Shown: positions 55,458-64,000, counted from the stretch's first letter. The stretch: 64,000 bases of DNA from JAWLHU01 sp041690255 (GCA_041690255.1 JAWLHU010000018.1:1-64000), one strand, 5' to 3'. Translations and numbers: made by a program. Notes: generated by a model not told the origin, from the sequence alone.

Positions 55458-58127
55458 CTACCATCCCGGTTGCCTGGCCAGGATGTCCTGAGCCTGGTCG
55501 ACGGGCAGGGGCCGTGTAAAGTAGAAGCCCTGACCCTGGTCGCAACCCAGGGCCCTCAGCTCCGCGAGCTGTTCGGCAGTCTCTATGCCCTCACCGGTCA
55601 CGCTCAGATTGAGCGTCTTGGCCAGGGAGATCACCGTGCCAACGATCGCCGAGTCCTGGCAGTCCTGTCCAAGACGCTCCACGAAGGAGCGGTCTACCTT
55701 CAGGGTGTCCACGGCAAAGCGCTTCAAATACGAGAGCGAGGAGTACCCGGTGCCGAAGTCATCAATGGCCAGTCGCACGCCAAGTCCCTTCAGCTGGCGG
55801 AGTGCCTGGGTCGTGGTGACCACGTCCTGCATGAGGACCGACTCGGTAATCTCCAGGGTCAGGTGTGCGGGATTCAGTTCGGAGTCCCGGAGGGCGCTGG
55901 CCACCTCCTCCACCAGGCGCGGCTCGGAGAGTTGGCGGGCTGAGAGATTGACCGAGAGGACCAGGTCCCGGTACCCCTCGTAGTTGACCTGCCAGCGCCG
56001 AACCTGGTGGCAGGCCTCGCGCAGGACCCAGCGGCCGATCGGCAGGATCAGACCGGTCTCCTCCGCAAGCGGTATGAAGTCACCGGGTGAGATCACACCC
56101 CGTTGCGGGTGGTTCCAGCGGACGAGGGCTTCCAGACCGGCAATCCGCCCCGAGTCGACCAGGACGACCGGCTGGTAGAAGACCATCAACTCATCGCGCT
56201 CGATCGCCCGCCGCAGGTCGGTCTCCATTTGCAGCCTGGCGACCAGGCGCTCCTTCATGCTGGGCGAGAAGAGCTCGTACTGATTCTTCCCCTTCTGCTT
56301 CGCACGGTACATGGCAACATCGGCATCGCGCAGGAGATCATCGGTGGTGAGATGGCCCGGCAGGCTGACTACCACCCCGACGGAAGCGGTGACGAAGACC
56401 TCGTTCTCACCAAGTAGGAAGGGCTCCTGCAGGAGAGAGAGGAGCTGCTCTGCCGCCTCGATTGCCTCGGTCGACTCGACGATCCCCGGGATCAGGACGG
56501 CGAACTCATCGCCACCCAGACGGGCCACGATCGCCTCCGCGCTCAGGGAATCCCGAACCCGTATCCCAACCGCGACCAGCAACTCATCACCGCGACCGTG
56601 ACCAAGGGTATCGTTGATCAGCTTGAAGTTGTCCAGATCCAGGAAGAGTACGGCGTACCGGAGCGAGCGACCGGTGGAGCCGGCCATTCTCTCCTCCAAC
56701 CGCCGGATGAAGAAGGTGCGATTGGGCAGCCCCGTCACCGGGTCGTGGAGCATTTGATGCGCCAGTTGCTCCTCACACTTCGCCCGGCAGGTAATATCCC
56801 GCGAGATGGTCTGATAGCGAACCGACTGGGCCCGAGGATCCATGACCACCCGGATGGAGGATTCCATATACAGGTACTCACCGTGACGGCTTTGCAGCCG
56901 GTGGGTGACGCTGACGGCCCGGTGGGTAAGCCGGACCTCCTCCAGCGCCTTGCGGAACGGCTCCCGGTCCTCCGGGTGAACCATGGCCAACAGCAGTTCG
57001 AAGGTTCCGCCGGTCAACTCCTCGGGGGTGTAGCCCAATCGCTGTTGACTGGAGGGACTGGCGTAGTGGAGTACACCCTCCGCCGTGAAGAGCAGGATCA
57101 GGTCGGTGGCGTGCTCGGCGATCAGCCGGAAGAGGCGCTCCTGCTCTCTGAGCGTCTCTTCGGCCTCCTTCCGGGCGGTCACGTTCTCCACGACGCCGAC
57201 CGCTCCCGAGGCCTTCCCGAAGGCGTCCCACAGTGGTGCGCAGGAGAGATAGCCGGCGAACTCAACGCCGCTGCGCTCCTTCAGCCGGAGTTCACCCGCC
57301 CAACGCTCCCCCGCGAAGAGTCGCTGAAGGACTCCCTCACCGGCTGAGCGCTCCCTGGCGATCACGTCGATCAGGCTCTCCCCCATCACTACCGCAGCGG
57401 ACCAGCCGAAGAGGCGGGTGGCCGCGTGATTCCAGTAGGTGATGCGCCCGTCGCGGTCCACAGCGACCACCGCACTCGTCACGGACTCCAGCAATTGCGC
57501 ATGAAAACGCAGGGATGCTTCGACATCCCCGCGTTCGTCAACCGGCCGGAAGTAGATGGAGAGCCCTTCACCCGATGGGTAGGCGCGCACATCGAGCAGG
57601 AGCTGTAGTCCCGCGTGGTACTCAACAAAGCGGACGGAGACTTGCTCAGAGACGACGCGAACGCACTGCTGATAGAGGGAGGAGGGTCCCGCCTCCGGGA
57701 AGATCTCCCACAGTTTGCGCCCCGTCAGATCCTGCCGCTTCCGCCCCAGGATCTGCTCCGCTTCGGTATTAACCCGCACAATCCGATACTGCAGGTCCGT
57801 GGCAACAAACCCCTCTGGGATCGTCTCCAGAATAGGGGTGTTCTTGTCCGGGGAGAGGAAGGGAAGCCCCGCCGGGCGCCCACCTGCCCCGGCGGGCTCG
57901 GCGCGGCGAGCAGACGCGGTCAGCCGGCTCTCACGGCGCAGCAGCATGGCGACTACTGCCACGCTGAGGACGGTAAAGAGCCAGACCTCGTGGTTCTGGA
58001 GGGTGGCCAGGGTCGGCCCGGAAAAGAGGAGTCGCAAAAGACGGTCGGACAGGACGATCCAGAGTCCGGCCACCAGAAGGTATGTCACACTGATGCGTAC
58101 GTAGGGTTGCTGTTGCCAGAGCTTCAA
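55458..58127 (-). CDS. Membrane PAS-GGDEF-EAL protein (c-di-GMP synthesis/breakdown)
   Basis: An 889-residue signalling protein: two N-terminal helices (about 8-60), three PAS domains (about 95-200, 210-320, 330-440), a GGDEF domain (about 450-610) and an EAL domain (about 625-880). 'RLGGDEFAVL' is an intact cyclase site; the inhibitory RxxD site upstream of it is absent ('LSAEAIVARL'). 'GLEALVRW', 'DDFGTGYSSLSYL' and 'KVDRSFV' are intact phosphodiesterase motifs. Both activities are therefore possible. Start is TTG at 58127 after GGGGGA. A c-di-GMP riboswitch at 32990-33078 is a potential target. Confidence 0.93.
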   Translation of the reverse strand: MKLWQQQPYVRISVTYLLVAGLWIVLSDRLLRLLFSGPTLATLQNHEVWLFTVLSVAVVAMLLRRESRLTASARRAEPAGAGGRPAGLPFLSPDKNTPILETIPEGFVATDLQYRIVRVNTEAEQILGRKRQDLTGRKLWEIFPEAGPSSLYQQCVRVVSEQVSVRFVEYHAGLQLLLDVRAYPSGEGLSIYFRPVDERGDVEASLRFHAQLLESVTSAVVAVDRDGRITYWNHAATRLFGWSAAVVMGESLIDVIARERSAGEGVLQRLFAGERWAGELRLKERSGVEFAGYLSCAPLWDAFGKASGAVGVVENVTARKEAEETLREQERLFRLIAEHATDLILLFTAEGVLHYASPSSQQRLGYTPEELTGGTFELLLAMVHPEDREPFRKALEEVRLTHRAVSVTHRLQSRHGEYLYMESSIRVVMDPRAQSVRYQTISRDITCRAKCEEQLAHQMLHDPVTGLPNRTFFIRRLEERMAGSTGRSLRYAVLFLDLDNFKLINDTLGHGRGDELLVAVGIRVRDSLSAEAIVARLGGDEFAVLIPGIVESTEAIEAAEQLLSLLQEPFLLGENEVFVTASVGVVVSLPGHLTTDDLLRDADVAMYRAKQKGKNQYELFSPSMKERLVARLQMETDLRRAIERDELMVFYQPVVLVDSGRIAGLEALVRWNHPQRGVISPGDFIPLAEETGLILPIGRWVLREACHQVRRWQVNYEGYRDLVLSVNLSARQLSEPRLVEEVASALRDSELNPAHLTLEITESVLMQDVVTTTQALRQLKGLGVRLAIDDFGTGYSSLSYLKRFAVDTLKVDRSFVERLGQDCQDSAIVGTVISLAKTLNLSVTGEGIETAEQLAELRALGCDQGQGFYFTRPLPVDQAQDILARQPGW

Positions 58128-58261
58128 GGTGGTATTCCCCCGAATCTGATTTGGGCAACCTGCCTGAGTGTATCAGGTCCAGTTGGGGACAATACAGGAC
58201 CCTGAAAGAAGGGGGACGTTGGAGGCGCTCGTGCCTAATCCTAGTCTCCGACTATACAGGA

Positions 58262-58291
58262 AGTCTATCGTATGGCTATCAATGGTGTCAA
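58262..58291 (-). promoter_or_regulatory. Promoter of PAS-GGDEF-EAL gene
   Basis: On the minus strand a consensus TTGACA (58286-58291) and TAGACT (58262-58267) are 18 bp apart, about 135 bp before the start codon. The rest of 58128-58437 holds a long leader and a weak hairpin (about 58310-58340) but no gene I can see. Confidence 0.65.
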
Positions 58292-58437
58292 TGGCGATGA
58301 CAAACCAAGAGCCCTGACCAGAGCAGTATTTCTCTGGGTCAGAGCCCATTTTACGCAATGTTGCATTGGATTTCGTCGATTTCCTTGATGGTCACTGAAA
58401 CGATTGCGCCCGGGGCCTCTCCGGCATGGTAACGAGG

Positions 58438-59265
58438 CTAGGAGCGCTCGTCCTCCCGGGCCACGGTCGCCATGGCCTCCAAGGCAATGCGGATCAATGC
58501 CTCCTCGCCGTTACGAAACTCCTCGTTCGTGCCGTGATTGGCAATGGCCATACCGGCAGCCGAGGACTCCAGGATATCGCGAGCCGGGCCGCCATCCAGC
58601 ACGAAGCCAGCCGCCACCCGCCAGTTGTGGTAATGCCCCAGGACAAAAGCCGTGTCGGACTCCATTTCGATCGCAAGGACCCCCGCCTTCTTCAGCAGCG
58701 CCTGCTCTCGCTCATCGTCCGGTCCGTAGAAGGCATCGCCGGCGGCGCAGACCCCTGTGTGCAGCCGGGCACCCGCCTGGTTCGCCGCATCGACGAGAGC
58801 GCGGGTGAGGGTGAAGTCGGCCACCGCCGGGAATCCGGCGGGAAGATACCGGTACGACGTCCCTCCGCCCCGGTAGGTGGCGGTGGCCACGGTAATGTCA
58901 CCCACCCCCAGGAACTCCTGGACCGCCCCGGCAGAGCCGACGCGAATGAAGGTGTCCGCCCCCAGTCGACCCAACTCTTCCATTGCAATGGCTGTGACGG
59001 GGCCGCCCATTCCGGTGGAGCAGACCGTCATGAAGACGCCCTTGCAGGTCCCGCTGTAAAGGTAGTAGCCGCGGGTTGCACTGACTAACCGCACCCCGTC
59101 CAGCATCTCGGCCATGCGCCGACCGCGCAGGTGGCTTCCCGGTATGAAGACGTAGCGGGAGACGTCAGCTTTACGCACCTTGATATGGTGCTCGGTAAAC
59201 CGCTCGCCTTCCGGCAACTCCGGTACGTACTCCCGATAAGCGAACTCTTCATTCTGCATTGGCAT
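58438..59265 (-). CDS. Nucleoside phosphorylase (uridine/purine type)
   Basis: A 275-residue PNP/UDP-phosphorylase-family enzyme that cleaves a nucleoside with phosphate to base and ribose-1-phosphate. 'VCSTGMGGPVTAIAMEELGR', 'TFIRVGSAGAVQ' and 'AIEMESDTAFVLGHYHNWR' match the phosphate-, ribose- and base-binding regions. 'EMESD' is shared by hexameric PNP and uridine phosphorylases. GGGAGG lies 10 bases before the ATG at 59265. The preferred base cannot be stated. It is a single gene, divergent from the epimerase-like gene. Confidence 0.88.
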   Translation of the reverse strand: MPMQNEEFAYREYVPELPEGERFTEHHIKVRKADVSRYVFIPGSHLRGRRMAEMLDGVRLVSATRGYYLYSGTCKGVFMTVCSTGMGGPVTAIAMEELGRLGADTFIRVGSAGAVQEFLGVGDITVATATYRGGGTSYRYLPAGFPAVADFTLTRALVDAANQAGARLHTGVCAAGDAFYGPDDEREQALLKKAGVLAIEMESDTAFVLGHYHNWRVAAGFVLDGGPARDILESSAAGMAIANHGTNEEFRNGEEALIRIALEAMATVAREDERS

Positions 59266-59426
59266 GGTTCTGAGACCTCCCTCTCACATAGTCTGCACCT
59301 GGTGACACCTGCTGCATTTACCGATCCCGCCTTCTTTCGCGAAGGAGGCTTACCTGCTTCCGTCGAACTCTTGGCAGGGTACCAAATGGTTTGAAGCTGC
59401 GCATGGTTCACACAGGAGGCTTTGCG

Positions 59427-60419
59427 ATGAGACTTTTGATCTTGGGTGGGACCGTCTTCCTTGGTCGGCATCTTGTGGAGGCAGCCCTAGAACGTGGGCA
59501 CGAGGTGACCCTCTTCAACCGGGGACAGCGACATCCGGAACTCTTCCCTGAGGTGGAGAAGTTGCACGGTGACCGCGATGGAAACCTGGAGGCCCTGAAG
59601 GGGCGCCGGTGGGATGCGGTGATCGACCCCAGTGGGTATGTGCCGCGGATCGTGACGGACTCCGCCCGACTGCTGGCGAATGCCGTCGATCATTACACCT
59701 TCATCTCGTCGATCTCGGTCTTTGATTCCCCTGTCGCTGCGCGCATCGATGAGAGCGGACCGGTGGCGACCATGGAGGATGAGACCAGCGAGGAGATCGG
59801 CAAGTACTACGGGGCCCTCAAGGCGCTCTGTGAGCAGGCGGCCGAGCGAGAGATGCCCGGTCGTGTCCTGAACATCCGGCCGGGTCTGATCATCGGGCCG
59901 CATGATCCGTCGGACCGGTTCACCTACTGGCCCGTCCGTATCGCACAGGGGGGTGAGGTCCTGGCTCCTGGCGCCAAGGATGCCCCCGTCCAGATGATCC
60001 ACGCGCGCGACCTGGCGGAGTGGACGATCAAGATGGTGGAGCAGGGAAAGACCGGCATTTACAACGGCACCGGTCCGGATGAGGCCTACACCATGGAGCA
60101 GGTGCTTGAGACCTGTCGCGAAGCCCTGGGCAGCGATGCGACCTTCACCTGGGTTGATGATCAGTTCCTGGTCGACCAGAAGATCCAGCCCTGGATGGGC
60201 CCCAACTCTCTCCCCCTCTGGATCCCCGGCGGAGACGGCCTCATGAATGTGAGTGTAAAGAAGGCTGTGACCGATGGCCTCACCCTCCGCCCCCTGGCCC
60301 AGACGGTACGGGAGACGCTGGAGTGGGATCGGACGCGACCGGCTGACCTGCAGCGGCGCTCGGGTATCACCCGGGAGCAGGAGGCGGCGGTCCTGCAGGC
60401 CTGGCACAACAAGGGATAG
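59427..60419 (+). CDS. NAD-dependent epimerase/dehydratase-like (extended SDR) protein
   Basis: A 330-residue protein starting with a Rossmann motif 'LILGGTVFLGRHLVEAAL' (GGTxFLG). 'FISSISVFDS' and 'YYGALKALCE' stand where extended SDRs have the serine and YxxxK, here YGALK. The GGTxFLG form is shared with the CSP41/RNA-binding and isoflavone-reductase-like branch, so a sugar epimerase role is not certain. The ATG at 59427 has AGGAGG 7 bases upstream. It ends in a terminator shared with the convergent GNAT gene. Confidence 0.85.
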   Translation: MRLLILGGTVFLGRHLVEAALERGHEVTLFNRGQRHPELFPEVEKLHGDRDGNLEALKGRRWDAVIDPSGYVPRIVTDSARLLANAVDHYTFISSISVFDSPVAARIDESGPVATMEDETSEEIGKYYGALKALCEQAAEREMPGRVLNIRPGLIIGPHDPSDRFTYWPVRIAQGGEVLAPGAKDAPVQMIHARDLAEWTIKMVEQGKTGIYNGTGPDEAYTMEQVLETCREALGSDATFTWVDDQFLVDQKIQPWMGPNSLPLWIPGGDGLMNVSVKKAVTDGLTLRPLAQTVRETLEWDRTRPADLQRRSGITREQEAAVLQAWHNKG

Positions 60420-60430
60420 GATCTGAGACG

Positions 60431-60464
60431 AAAGGGGCGCCCCGGCCAGGCTGGAGCGCCCTTC
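60431..60464. terminator. Bidirectional terminator
   Basis: AAGGGGCGC pairs with GCGCCCTT; CTCT follows on the plus strand and TTTCG on the minus strand, between convergent genes. Confidence 0.75.
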
Positions 60465-60466
60465 TC

Positions 60467-61204
60467 TCATGCGGGCTCGGGGCTCAGGCCGTACCAGCCC
60501 GCCTCCTCATTCAGGGTGAAGGCGGTGATCCAGTACCCTTGCGCCAGCGCCCGGGTCAGCTCGTCACGCACCAGGAGTCGCCAGCGCATCGCCTCAGACG
60601 GGTCTGCCCCCTTGATCCGCTGGAAGCCGACGGGCACGCGGCAGAGGTGCGCCGCATCCGGTGCCGGCGGCGTCTCCTTCCCCTGCAGGATCGCCTGGAC
60701 CCGGGGGGTGCTAAGGTGCCACTCCAGCAGGAGCCGGTCACTGGGGAGCCCCTTGTTCAGGTCATCATCCATCTCACCGTAGTGATTGACCAGGTAGCGG
60801 CGCACGACACCGCCAAGCCGGTTGATGTTCAAGGTAGCATTGACCGCCTCCAGCGGATCATAGGTCCAGGTGATCAGGTCGTAGCCGTTGGCCAGGGCCC
60901 ATCTCCCCTGGGCCAGTTTGAGTTGTGCCCCCAGCCCCATCCCCCGGTGCTCTGGTCGCACCGCCAGCATGTGGCTCAGCAGGGCGGGCTTGCCGTACTG
61001 CTTCCCCGCAAAGGCGTAGCAGAAGCCGGCCATCTCGCCATCCACCTCCGCCACCAGTACCTGTCCACCCCACTCGTGGGCGGTGTGGAGCTGGTGAAAG
61101 GGGACCACATCTTGCTGGTCCAGTCCCCAGACGGCCAACTGCAGGGCGACACAGGCGTGCAGATCCCCATGTGTGGAAGCCGGGCGAATGGTCACAGCGC
61201 CCAT
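60467..61204 (-). CDS. GNAT-family acetyltransferase
   Basis: A 245-residue protein with an N-terminal GNAT domain: 'ALLSHMLAVRPEHRGMGLGA' contains the acetyl-CoA loop (RGMGLG). The region after it ('YDLITWTYDPLEAVNATLNI') and the extra 90 C-terminal residues match a larger GNAT subfamily that is poorly characterised. GGGGGAGG precedes the ATG. It is a single gene. The acceptor is unknown. Confidence 0.85.
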   Translation of the reverse strand: MGAVTIRPASTHGDLHACVALQLAVWGLDQQDVVPFHQLHTAHEWGGQVLVAEVDGEMAGFCYAFAGKQYGKPALLSHMLAVRPEHRGMGLGAQLKLAQGRWALANGYDLITWTYDPLEAVNATLNINRLGGVVRRYLVNHYGEMDDDLNKGLPSDRLLLEWHLSTPRVQAILQGKETPPAPDAAHLCRVPVGFQRIKGADPSEAMRWRLLVRDELTRALAQGYWITAFTLNEEAGWYGLSPEPA

Positions 61205-61268
61205 GGAAACCTCCCCCTCCTCGTCACCGTTGGCTCCCAGGATTCTCCCTCGACCCGCCCATTCCTGC

Positions 61269-61298
61269 TTCGACTTGGCTGGTTCATGCCGATATAAT
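61269..61298 (+). promoter_or_regulatory. Promoter of the 171-aa membrane-anchored protein gene
   Basis: TTCGAC (61269-61274) and consensus TATAAT (61293-61298) are 18 bp apart, 40 bp before the start codon. Confidence 0.6.
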
Positions 61299-61338
61299 AG
61301 GAGATAAGTCTAGCTTACCATAAAAGGGGGATGCGCCC

Positions 61339-61854
61339 TTGGGGCGTGCAGAACGAGCAATCTACCTGGTGGTCTGCCTTGCGCTGGCAACCCTCAGTCT
61401 CTTTCTACAGTTCCGGACAGCCCAAGCCACCCGAACGGCGGCCACGACAGAGGCGACACTTCAGGTCGCGCTGAGCAAGGCGCAGGCTCATGTCGAAGAA
61501 CTGACCGCCGCCAACCGGGAACTCCAGGGCCAGTTGACCCTGGCCCGGGTCAAGGCGGGAACGAGTTCCGGTGAGCCGCTCCTGTTGCTGACCGATACGG
61601 AGATGGCCGACCTGGTGCAACTGGGGCTTCCTGACCCGATCGGTGCGATCAGGGAGGCGCTACAGCTACGCACTGACCTGCTGCCGGAGCCCGGCGCTGC
61701 CTTCGCCCCGCCCGACCAGTGGGCGATCAGCCGGCACTGGATCATCGCCCGGTTCAAGGGGGGCCGCGGCGATGAAGGGATCGCCCTCTTCCGCTTTGCG
61801 ATAGCGGAAGGCGAGATCACCATCACCCGGATCGATCCACTCCATCCATCCTAA
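61339..61854 (+). CDS. Membrane-anchored hypothetical protein with coiled coil (171 aa)
   Basis: A protein I do not recognise. One N-terminal helix ('AIYLVVCLALATLSLFLQF') is followed by a predicted coiled coil (about 28-75, Ala/Glu/Gln-rich), then a soluble C-terminal domain ending 'GEITITRIDPLHPS'. The topology suggests an extracytoplasmic domain on a short stalk. Start is TTG at 61339 with GGGGG 8 bases upstream. It has its own promoter and a terminator just past the stop. Confidence 0.75.
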   Translation: MGRAERAIYLVVCLALATLSLFLQFRTAQATRTAATTEATLQVALSKAQAHVEELTAANRELQGQLTLARVKAGTSSGEPLLLLTDTEMADLVQLGLPDPIGAIREALQLRTDLLPEPGAAFAPPDQWAISRHWIIARFKGGRGDEGIALFRFAIAEGEITITRIDPLHPS

Positions 61855-61858
61855 TGGA

Positions 61859-61889
61859 AGGGCGTCGGGAGGAAGACCCCCGACGCCCT
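61859..61889. terminator. Bidirectional terminator
   Basis: AGGGCGTCGGG pairs with CCCGACGCCCT between convergent genes. The T-tract is weak. Confidence 0.72.
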
Positions 61890-61896
61890 CATGGGT

Positions 61897-62649
61897 TTAC
61901 AGCGTAAAGCGGTCACCCGGCTCCAACGCCTGGACCGAGAGCCCACCACTCTCCCTGCGCTCGAGCACGTAGGCCCGGCCCTGACCATGGACCCGCAACT
62001 CTTTCTCGTCGCGGATCTCCAGACAGATCGGGTTGTCCAGACCAAACCCGTACCGAACCGGCCGGCGCTCCATGGCGGCCACCAGCCGGGGAAAGCCCCC
62101 GCGCTCGGCGAAGTGCGCTTCCACGAGGCAGTCGCGAATCAGCCCCAGCCCCTCGCCCAACTGCAGTTCCGCCTGACAGCCCTCCTCGCTGCCGCGCAGA
62201 AGGACCTGGTTTCCGGTCTTCTGAGTCAGGCGGTCGCCCCAGACTGAACAGGCGACCGGTGCAATGAGCGCCCCGGCCGAAAAACCGCCGTAGGGAACCC
62301 CGCGCCAGTAGAGTTCACGGATCGTCGAGCGAGCCGCCGCTTGCGTATAGACCGCATGGTAGAGACGGGTGTCACCGCCGCCCATGAACAGCCCCGTACA
62401 GGCGCGCAGTTGTTCCAGCCCCGCGGAGTCGAGGTGGTCACTACCGGTGGGCGGGCAGATCACCGTTACCGACTCTGCCCCCAGTTCAAGAAAGGGCTGC
62501 TGGTAGCGGTCAAGGTATGGCTCCCACCCCGACGGGGCGGCGAAGAGCAGCCCGATCCGTGCGCTTGCGCCGCCTGCTGCCGAAACAAAGGGTGCCGCCG
62601 TCGCCCCGAAGTTGTCAAAGGTTCCCCCATACCAAAAGAGTCGGCGCAT
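61897..62649 (-). CDS. Peptidase S51 / cyanophycinase-like protein
   Basis: A 250-residue protein of the class I glutamine-amidotransferase-like fold. 'VPYGGFSAGALIAP' contains the nucleophile serine (GxSAG) of family S51, which includes cyanophycinase and dipeptidase E. 'GLFMGGGDTRLY' and 'GFGLDNPICLEI' occupy usual substrate and acid positions; the latter differs from the GIDExTA of true cyanophycinases. AGGAGG lies 8 bases before the ATG. Substrate unknown; a small peptide is likely. Confidence 0.8.
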   Translation of the reverse strand: MRRLFWYGGTFDNFGATAAPFVSAAGGASARIGLLFAAPSGWEPYLDRYQQPFLELGAESVTVICPPTGSDHLDSAGLEQLRACTGLFMGGGDTRLYHAVYTQAAARSTIRELYWRGVPYGGFSAGALIAPVACSVWGDRLTQKTGNQVLLRGSEEGCQAELQLGEGLGLIRDCLVEAHFAERGGFPRLVAAMERRPVRYGFGLDNPICLEIRDEKELRVHGQGRAYVLERRESGGLSVQALEPGDRFTL

Positions 62650-62787
62650 GAGTTGTTCCTCCTGTCACGTCTCTGAACGCTCATTGGACGGTACCGGAGC
62701 CCGAACCGTTCTGCTTCTGTGAAGGTTCACGACCGGAGAATGTCGAACCTCCACATTTACGTGTATCCGAGGGAGGTCTTTCTTGGC

Positions 62788-63471
62788 ATGGCGATTCGGC
62801 TGGCTATCTTCGATCTTGATGGCACGACATTGGTGGGATCCAAGACGGTCATGCCAGTCCTGGCAGCCCATCTTTGGAAGCAGGGGTTTCGGACAGGGCA
62901 AGGGCTCCTCCGCTTCACCCTGGCCGGCCTGGCAGGAGCGAGTCGGAAGATGCGGCTGATCAGCCGGGAGCAGTACACCGAGTATGGGACCAAGCTGATC
63001 CTCGGTTGGATGGCCGGCCTGCAACCAGCGGATGTCGCTCCTCATTTCCACGAAGCGGCCAGGCAACTGCTCATGGGTACCCGTACCTCCACCGTCCAGG
63101 AGATTCAGGAGCGGCAGCGGGCAGGGTACCGAACTGTGATCCTCTCCGCGACGGTCGACCCCTTTCTCACCGAGATTGCACGCCCACTGGGCTGCGATGC
63201 GGTTGGCACCCCGATCGCCCTCCGACCCGACGGCTCCATTGCGGGGGGGCTGGGCGGCCCGTACTGCTCGGGGCGGGGGAAACTGACCACCCTCCAGACC
63301 TGGGCTGCAACCCTGCCCGAGCCCGTCGACTGGGCCGGGTCGGTGGCCTACGGTGACACCCTGCCCGACCTCTCCGTCCTGGAGGCGGTAGGGACACCCG
63401 TGGTCGTTGCCCCGGAGCCGCCCCTTCGCAAGGTGGCCGCTGCCCGCGGCTGGCGGATTATCGAGGAATAG
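62788..63471 (+). CDS. HAD-IB family phosphatase
   Basis: A 227-residue HAD phosphatase: motif I 'IFDLDGTTL', motif II 'VILSATVDPFL', motif III/IV 'AYGDTLPDLSVLEAVG'. A helical cap between motifs I and II matches the SerB-like IB subclass. The ATG at 62788 has GGGAGG about 11 bases upstream; the frame opens earlier without a ribosome site. Small phosphorylated metabolites such as phosphoserine or lysophospholipid head groups are possible substrates. Confidence 0.85.
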   Translation: MAIRLAIFDLDGTTLVGSKTVMPVLAAHLWKQGFRTGQGLLRFTLAGLAGASRKMRLISREQYTEYGTKLILGWMAGLQPADVAPHFHEAARQLLMGTRTSTVQEIQERQRAGYRTVILSATVDPFLTEIARPLGCDAVGTPIALRPDGSIAGGLGGPYCSGRGKLTTLQTWAATLPEPVDWAGSVAYGDTLPDLSVLEAVGTPVVVAPEPPLRKVAAARGWRIIEE

Positions 63472-63474
63472 GAG

Positions 63475-63508
63475 CCCCCCCGCCCATCCGGCTGATGGTG
63501 CGGGGGGA
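63475..63508. terminator. Bidirectional terminator
   Basis: CCCCCCGC and GCGGGGGG, with an inner CCAT/ATGG arm, form a GC-rich hairpin between the HAD gene and the convergent dehydrogenase. Confidence 0.65.
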
Positions 63509-63524
63509 CTGCGTTCGCCGCGGG

Positions 63525-64000
63525 TCAGGGTGAGAGGACGACCTTCACACAGCCATCCTGCTTCTGGTCAAAGATCTCGTACCCTCTGGGGCCGTCGGAG
63601 AGCTTCATGGGGTGGGTGATGATCCTCTCCGGCTGGAGCCTCCCCGCCTTGATATGCTCGAGCAGATCTCCCCAGTACCGCTGGACGGGGGTCTGCCCGC
63701 CGTACACCCGGAGCCCCTTCGCGAAGATCTCCCCCCAGGGGAAGAAGTTGTTCCGCCCACCGTAGACCCCGACCACCCCGATCGAGCCGCCCCGTCGCAC
63801 GGCCTGGATCGCCTGGGAGAGCGCGGCGATCGAGCCGCTGTCGATCTTCAGGAAGGTCTCGATCCTGTCCCAGGTGGACATGGTCGCCTCCAATCCCACA
63901 CAGTCCACGGCCACGTCGGCCCCCTTGCCGTCGGTCCGCTCCTTGACCGCCTCCGCCACATGGGTCTCCAGGAGGTTGATCGGCTCGGCCCCACAAATCT
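63525..64000 (-). CDS. Zinc-type alcohol dehydrogenase, C-terminal part (runs off the window)
   Basis: The last 158 codons of a medium-chain zinc dehydrogenase of the formaldehyde-dehydrogenase-like group. 'GADVAVDCVGLEAT' and 'RRGGSIGVVGVYGG' are Rossmann-fold segments, and the end 'GPRGYEIFDQKQDGCVKVVL' is the usual C-terminus. The frame is open to the window edge ('ICGAEPINLLETHV' precedes), so the catalytic zinc domain lies beyond 64000. Substrate cannot be judged from this part. Confidence 0.88.
   Translation of the reverse strand, partial: ICGAEPINLLETHVAEAVKERTDGKGADVAVDCVGLEATMSTWDRIETFLKIDSGSIAALSQAIQAVRRGGSIGVVGVYGGRNNFFPWGEIFAKGLRVYGGQTPVQRYWGDLLEHIKAGRLQPERIITHPMKLSDGPRGYEIFDQKQDGCVKVVLSP

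Noticed and set aside
58310..58345. Hairpin downstream of the nucleoside phosphorylase as a terminator
   Set aside because: The stem has a bulge, is over 90 bp from the stop and lacks a T-tract.
1..64000. tRNA, rRNA, CRISPR array, transposase, integrase or phage genes
   Set aside because: I looked in gaps and on both strands and saw no supporting motifs or repeats other than the two 11-bp arrays.

Overview
The window is GC-rich DNA with strong AGGAGG-type ribosome sites and many GTG or TTG starts. It carries gene families typical of spore-forming Firmicutes: paired YheC/YheD ATP-grasp proteins, a DacF-like carboxypeptidase with copper-amine-oxidase-type wall domains, LytS/LytT, and a c-di-GMP-I riboswitch. 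This fits a high-GC member of the Clostridia such as the Symbiobacterium lineage; that placement is inferred from gene content and base composition only. I see no rRNA, tRNA, CRISPR array, prophage or insertion sequence. It reads as ordinary chromosome with short operons that mostly end in clear hairpin terminators.

Layout. 1-12 kb: two YheC/YheD proteins, a KamA-type radical SAM protein, an acyl-CoA dehydrogenase, an AEC transporter behind a palindromic operator, an FMN reductase with an MFS exporter, an ECF sigma/anti-sigma pair, an SDR, and a second acyl-CoA dehydrogenase beside a short 11-bp-period repeat. 12-24 kb: a peptide ABC transporter (binding protein and two permeases, no ATPase), two secreted proteins, YceI, YajQ, a cation diffusion facilitator, a zinc-ribbon membrane protein and a trans-sulfuration enzyme. 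24-33 kb: a HEAAH-motif protein, a GlcD/GlcF-like oxidase pair, a glycine-rich RRM protein, DUF2203, folE, a multidomain carboxypeptidase, and a small Cys-rich protein behind a c-di-GMP riboswitch. 33-48 kb: EamA exporter, a propeller lipoprotein, LytS/LytT behind a phospholipase-D-like lipoprotein, an MBL hydrolase, an IscA-type protein divergent from nadA across a palindromic operator, a CofH-like radical SAM enzyme, a TauE/DUF1634 pair, a 34-copy 11-bp minisatellite, a CBS-domain remnant and a class-A-like serine hydrolase. 48-58 kb: an alpha-glucan module (GH15, membrane-anchored GH13, MalG, MalF, MalE) with two LacI-type operators, then a PAS-GGDEF-EAL protein. 58-64 kb: nucleoside phosphorylase, epimerase-like protein, GNAT, cyanophycinase-like peptidase, HAD phosphatase and a partial zinc alcohol dehydrogenase.

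How genes work together. The glucan module is coherent: an extracellular amylase cuts polymer, MalEFG imports oligosaccharide, and an unsecreted GH15 enzyme hydrolyses it inside. Both ABC importers lack local ATPases, so shared ATPases elsewhere are likely. c-di-GMP appears twice, as a turnover enzyme and as a riboswitch ligand. The most interesting items are the riboswitch and its uncharacterised target, the peptide permease with no standard start codon, the two 11-bp-period repeat arrays, and several well-formed operators with no adjacent regulator.
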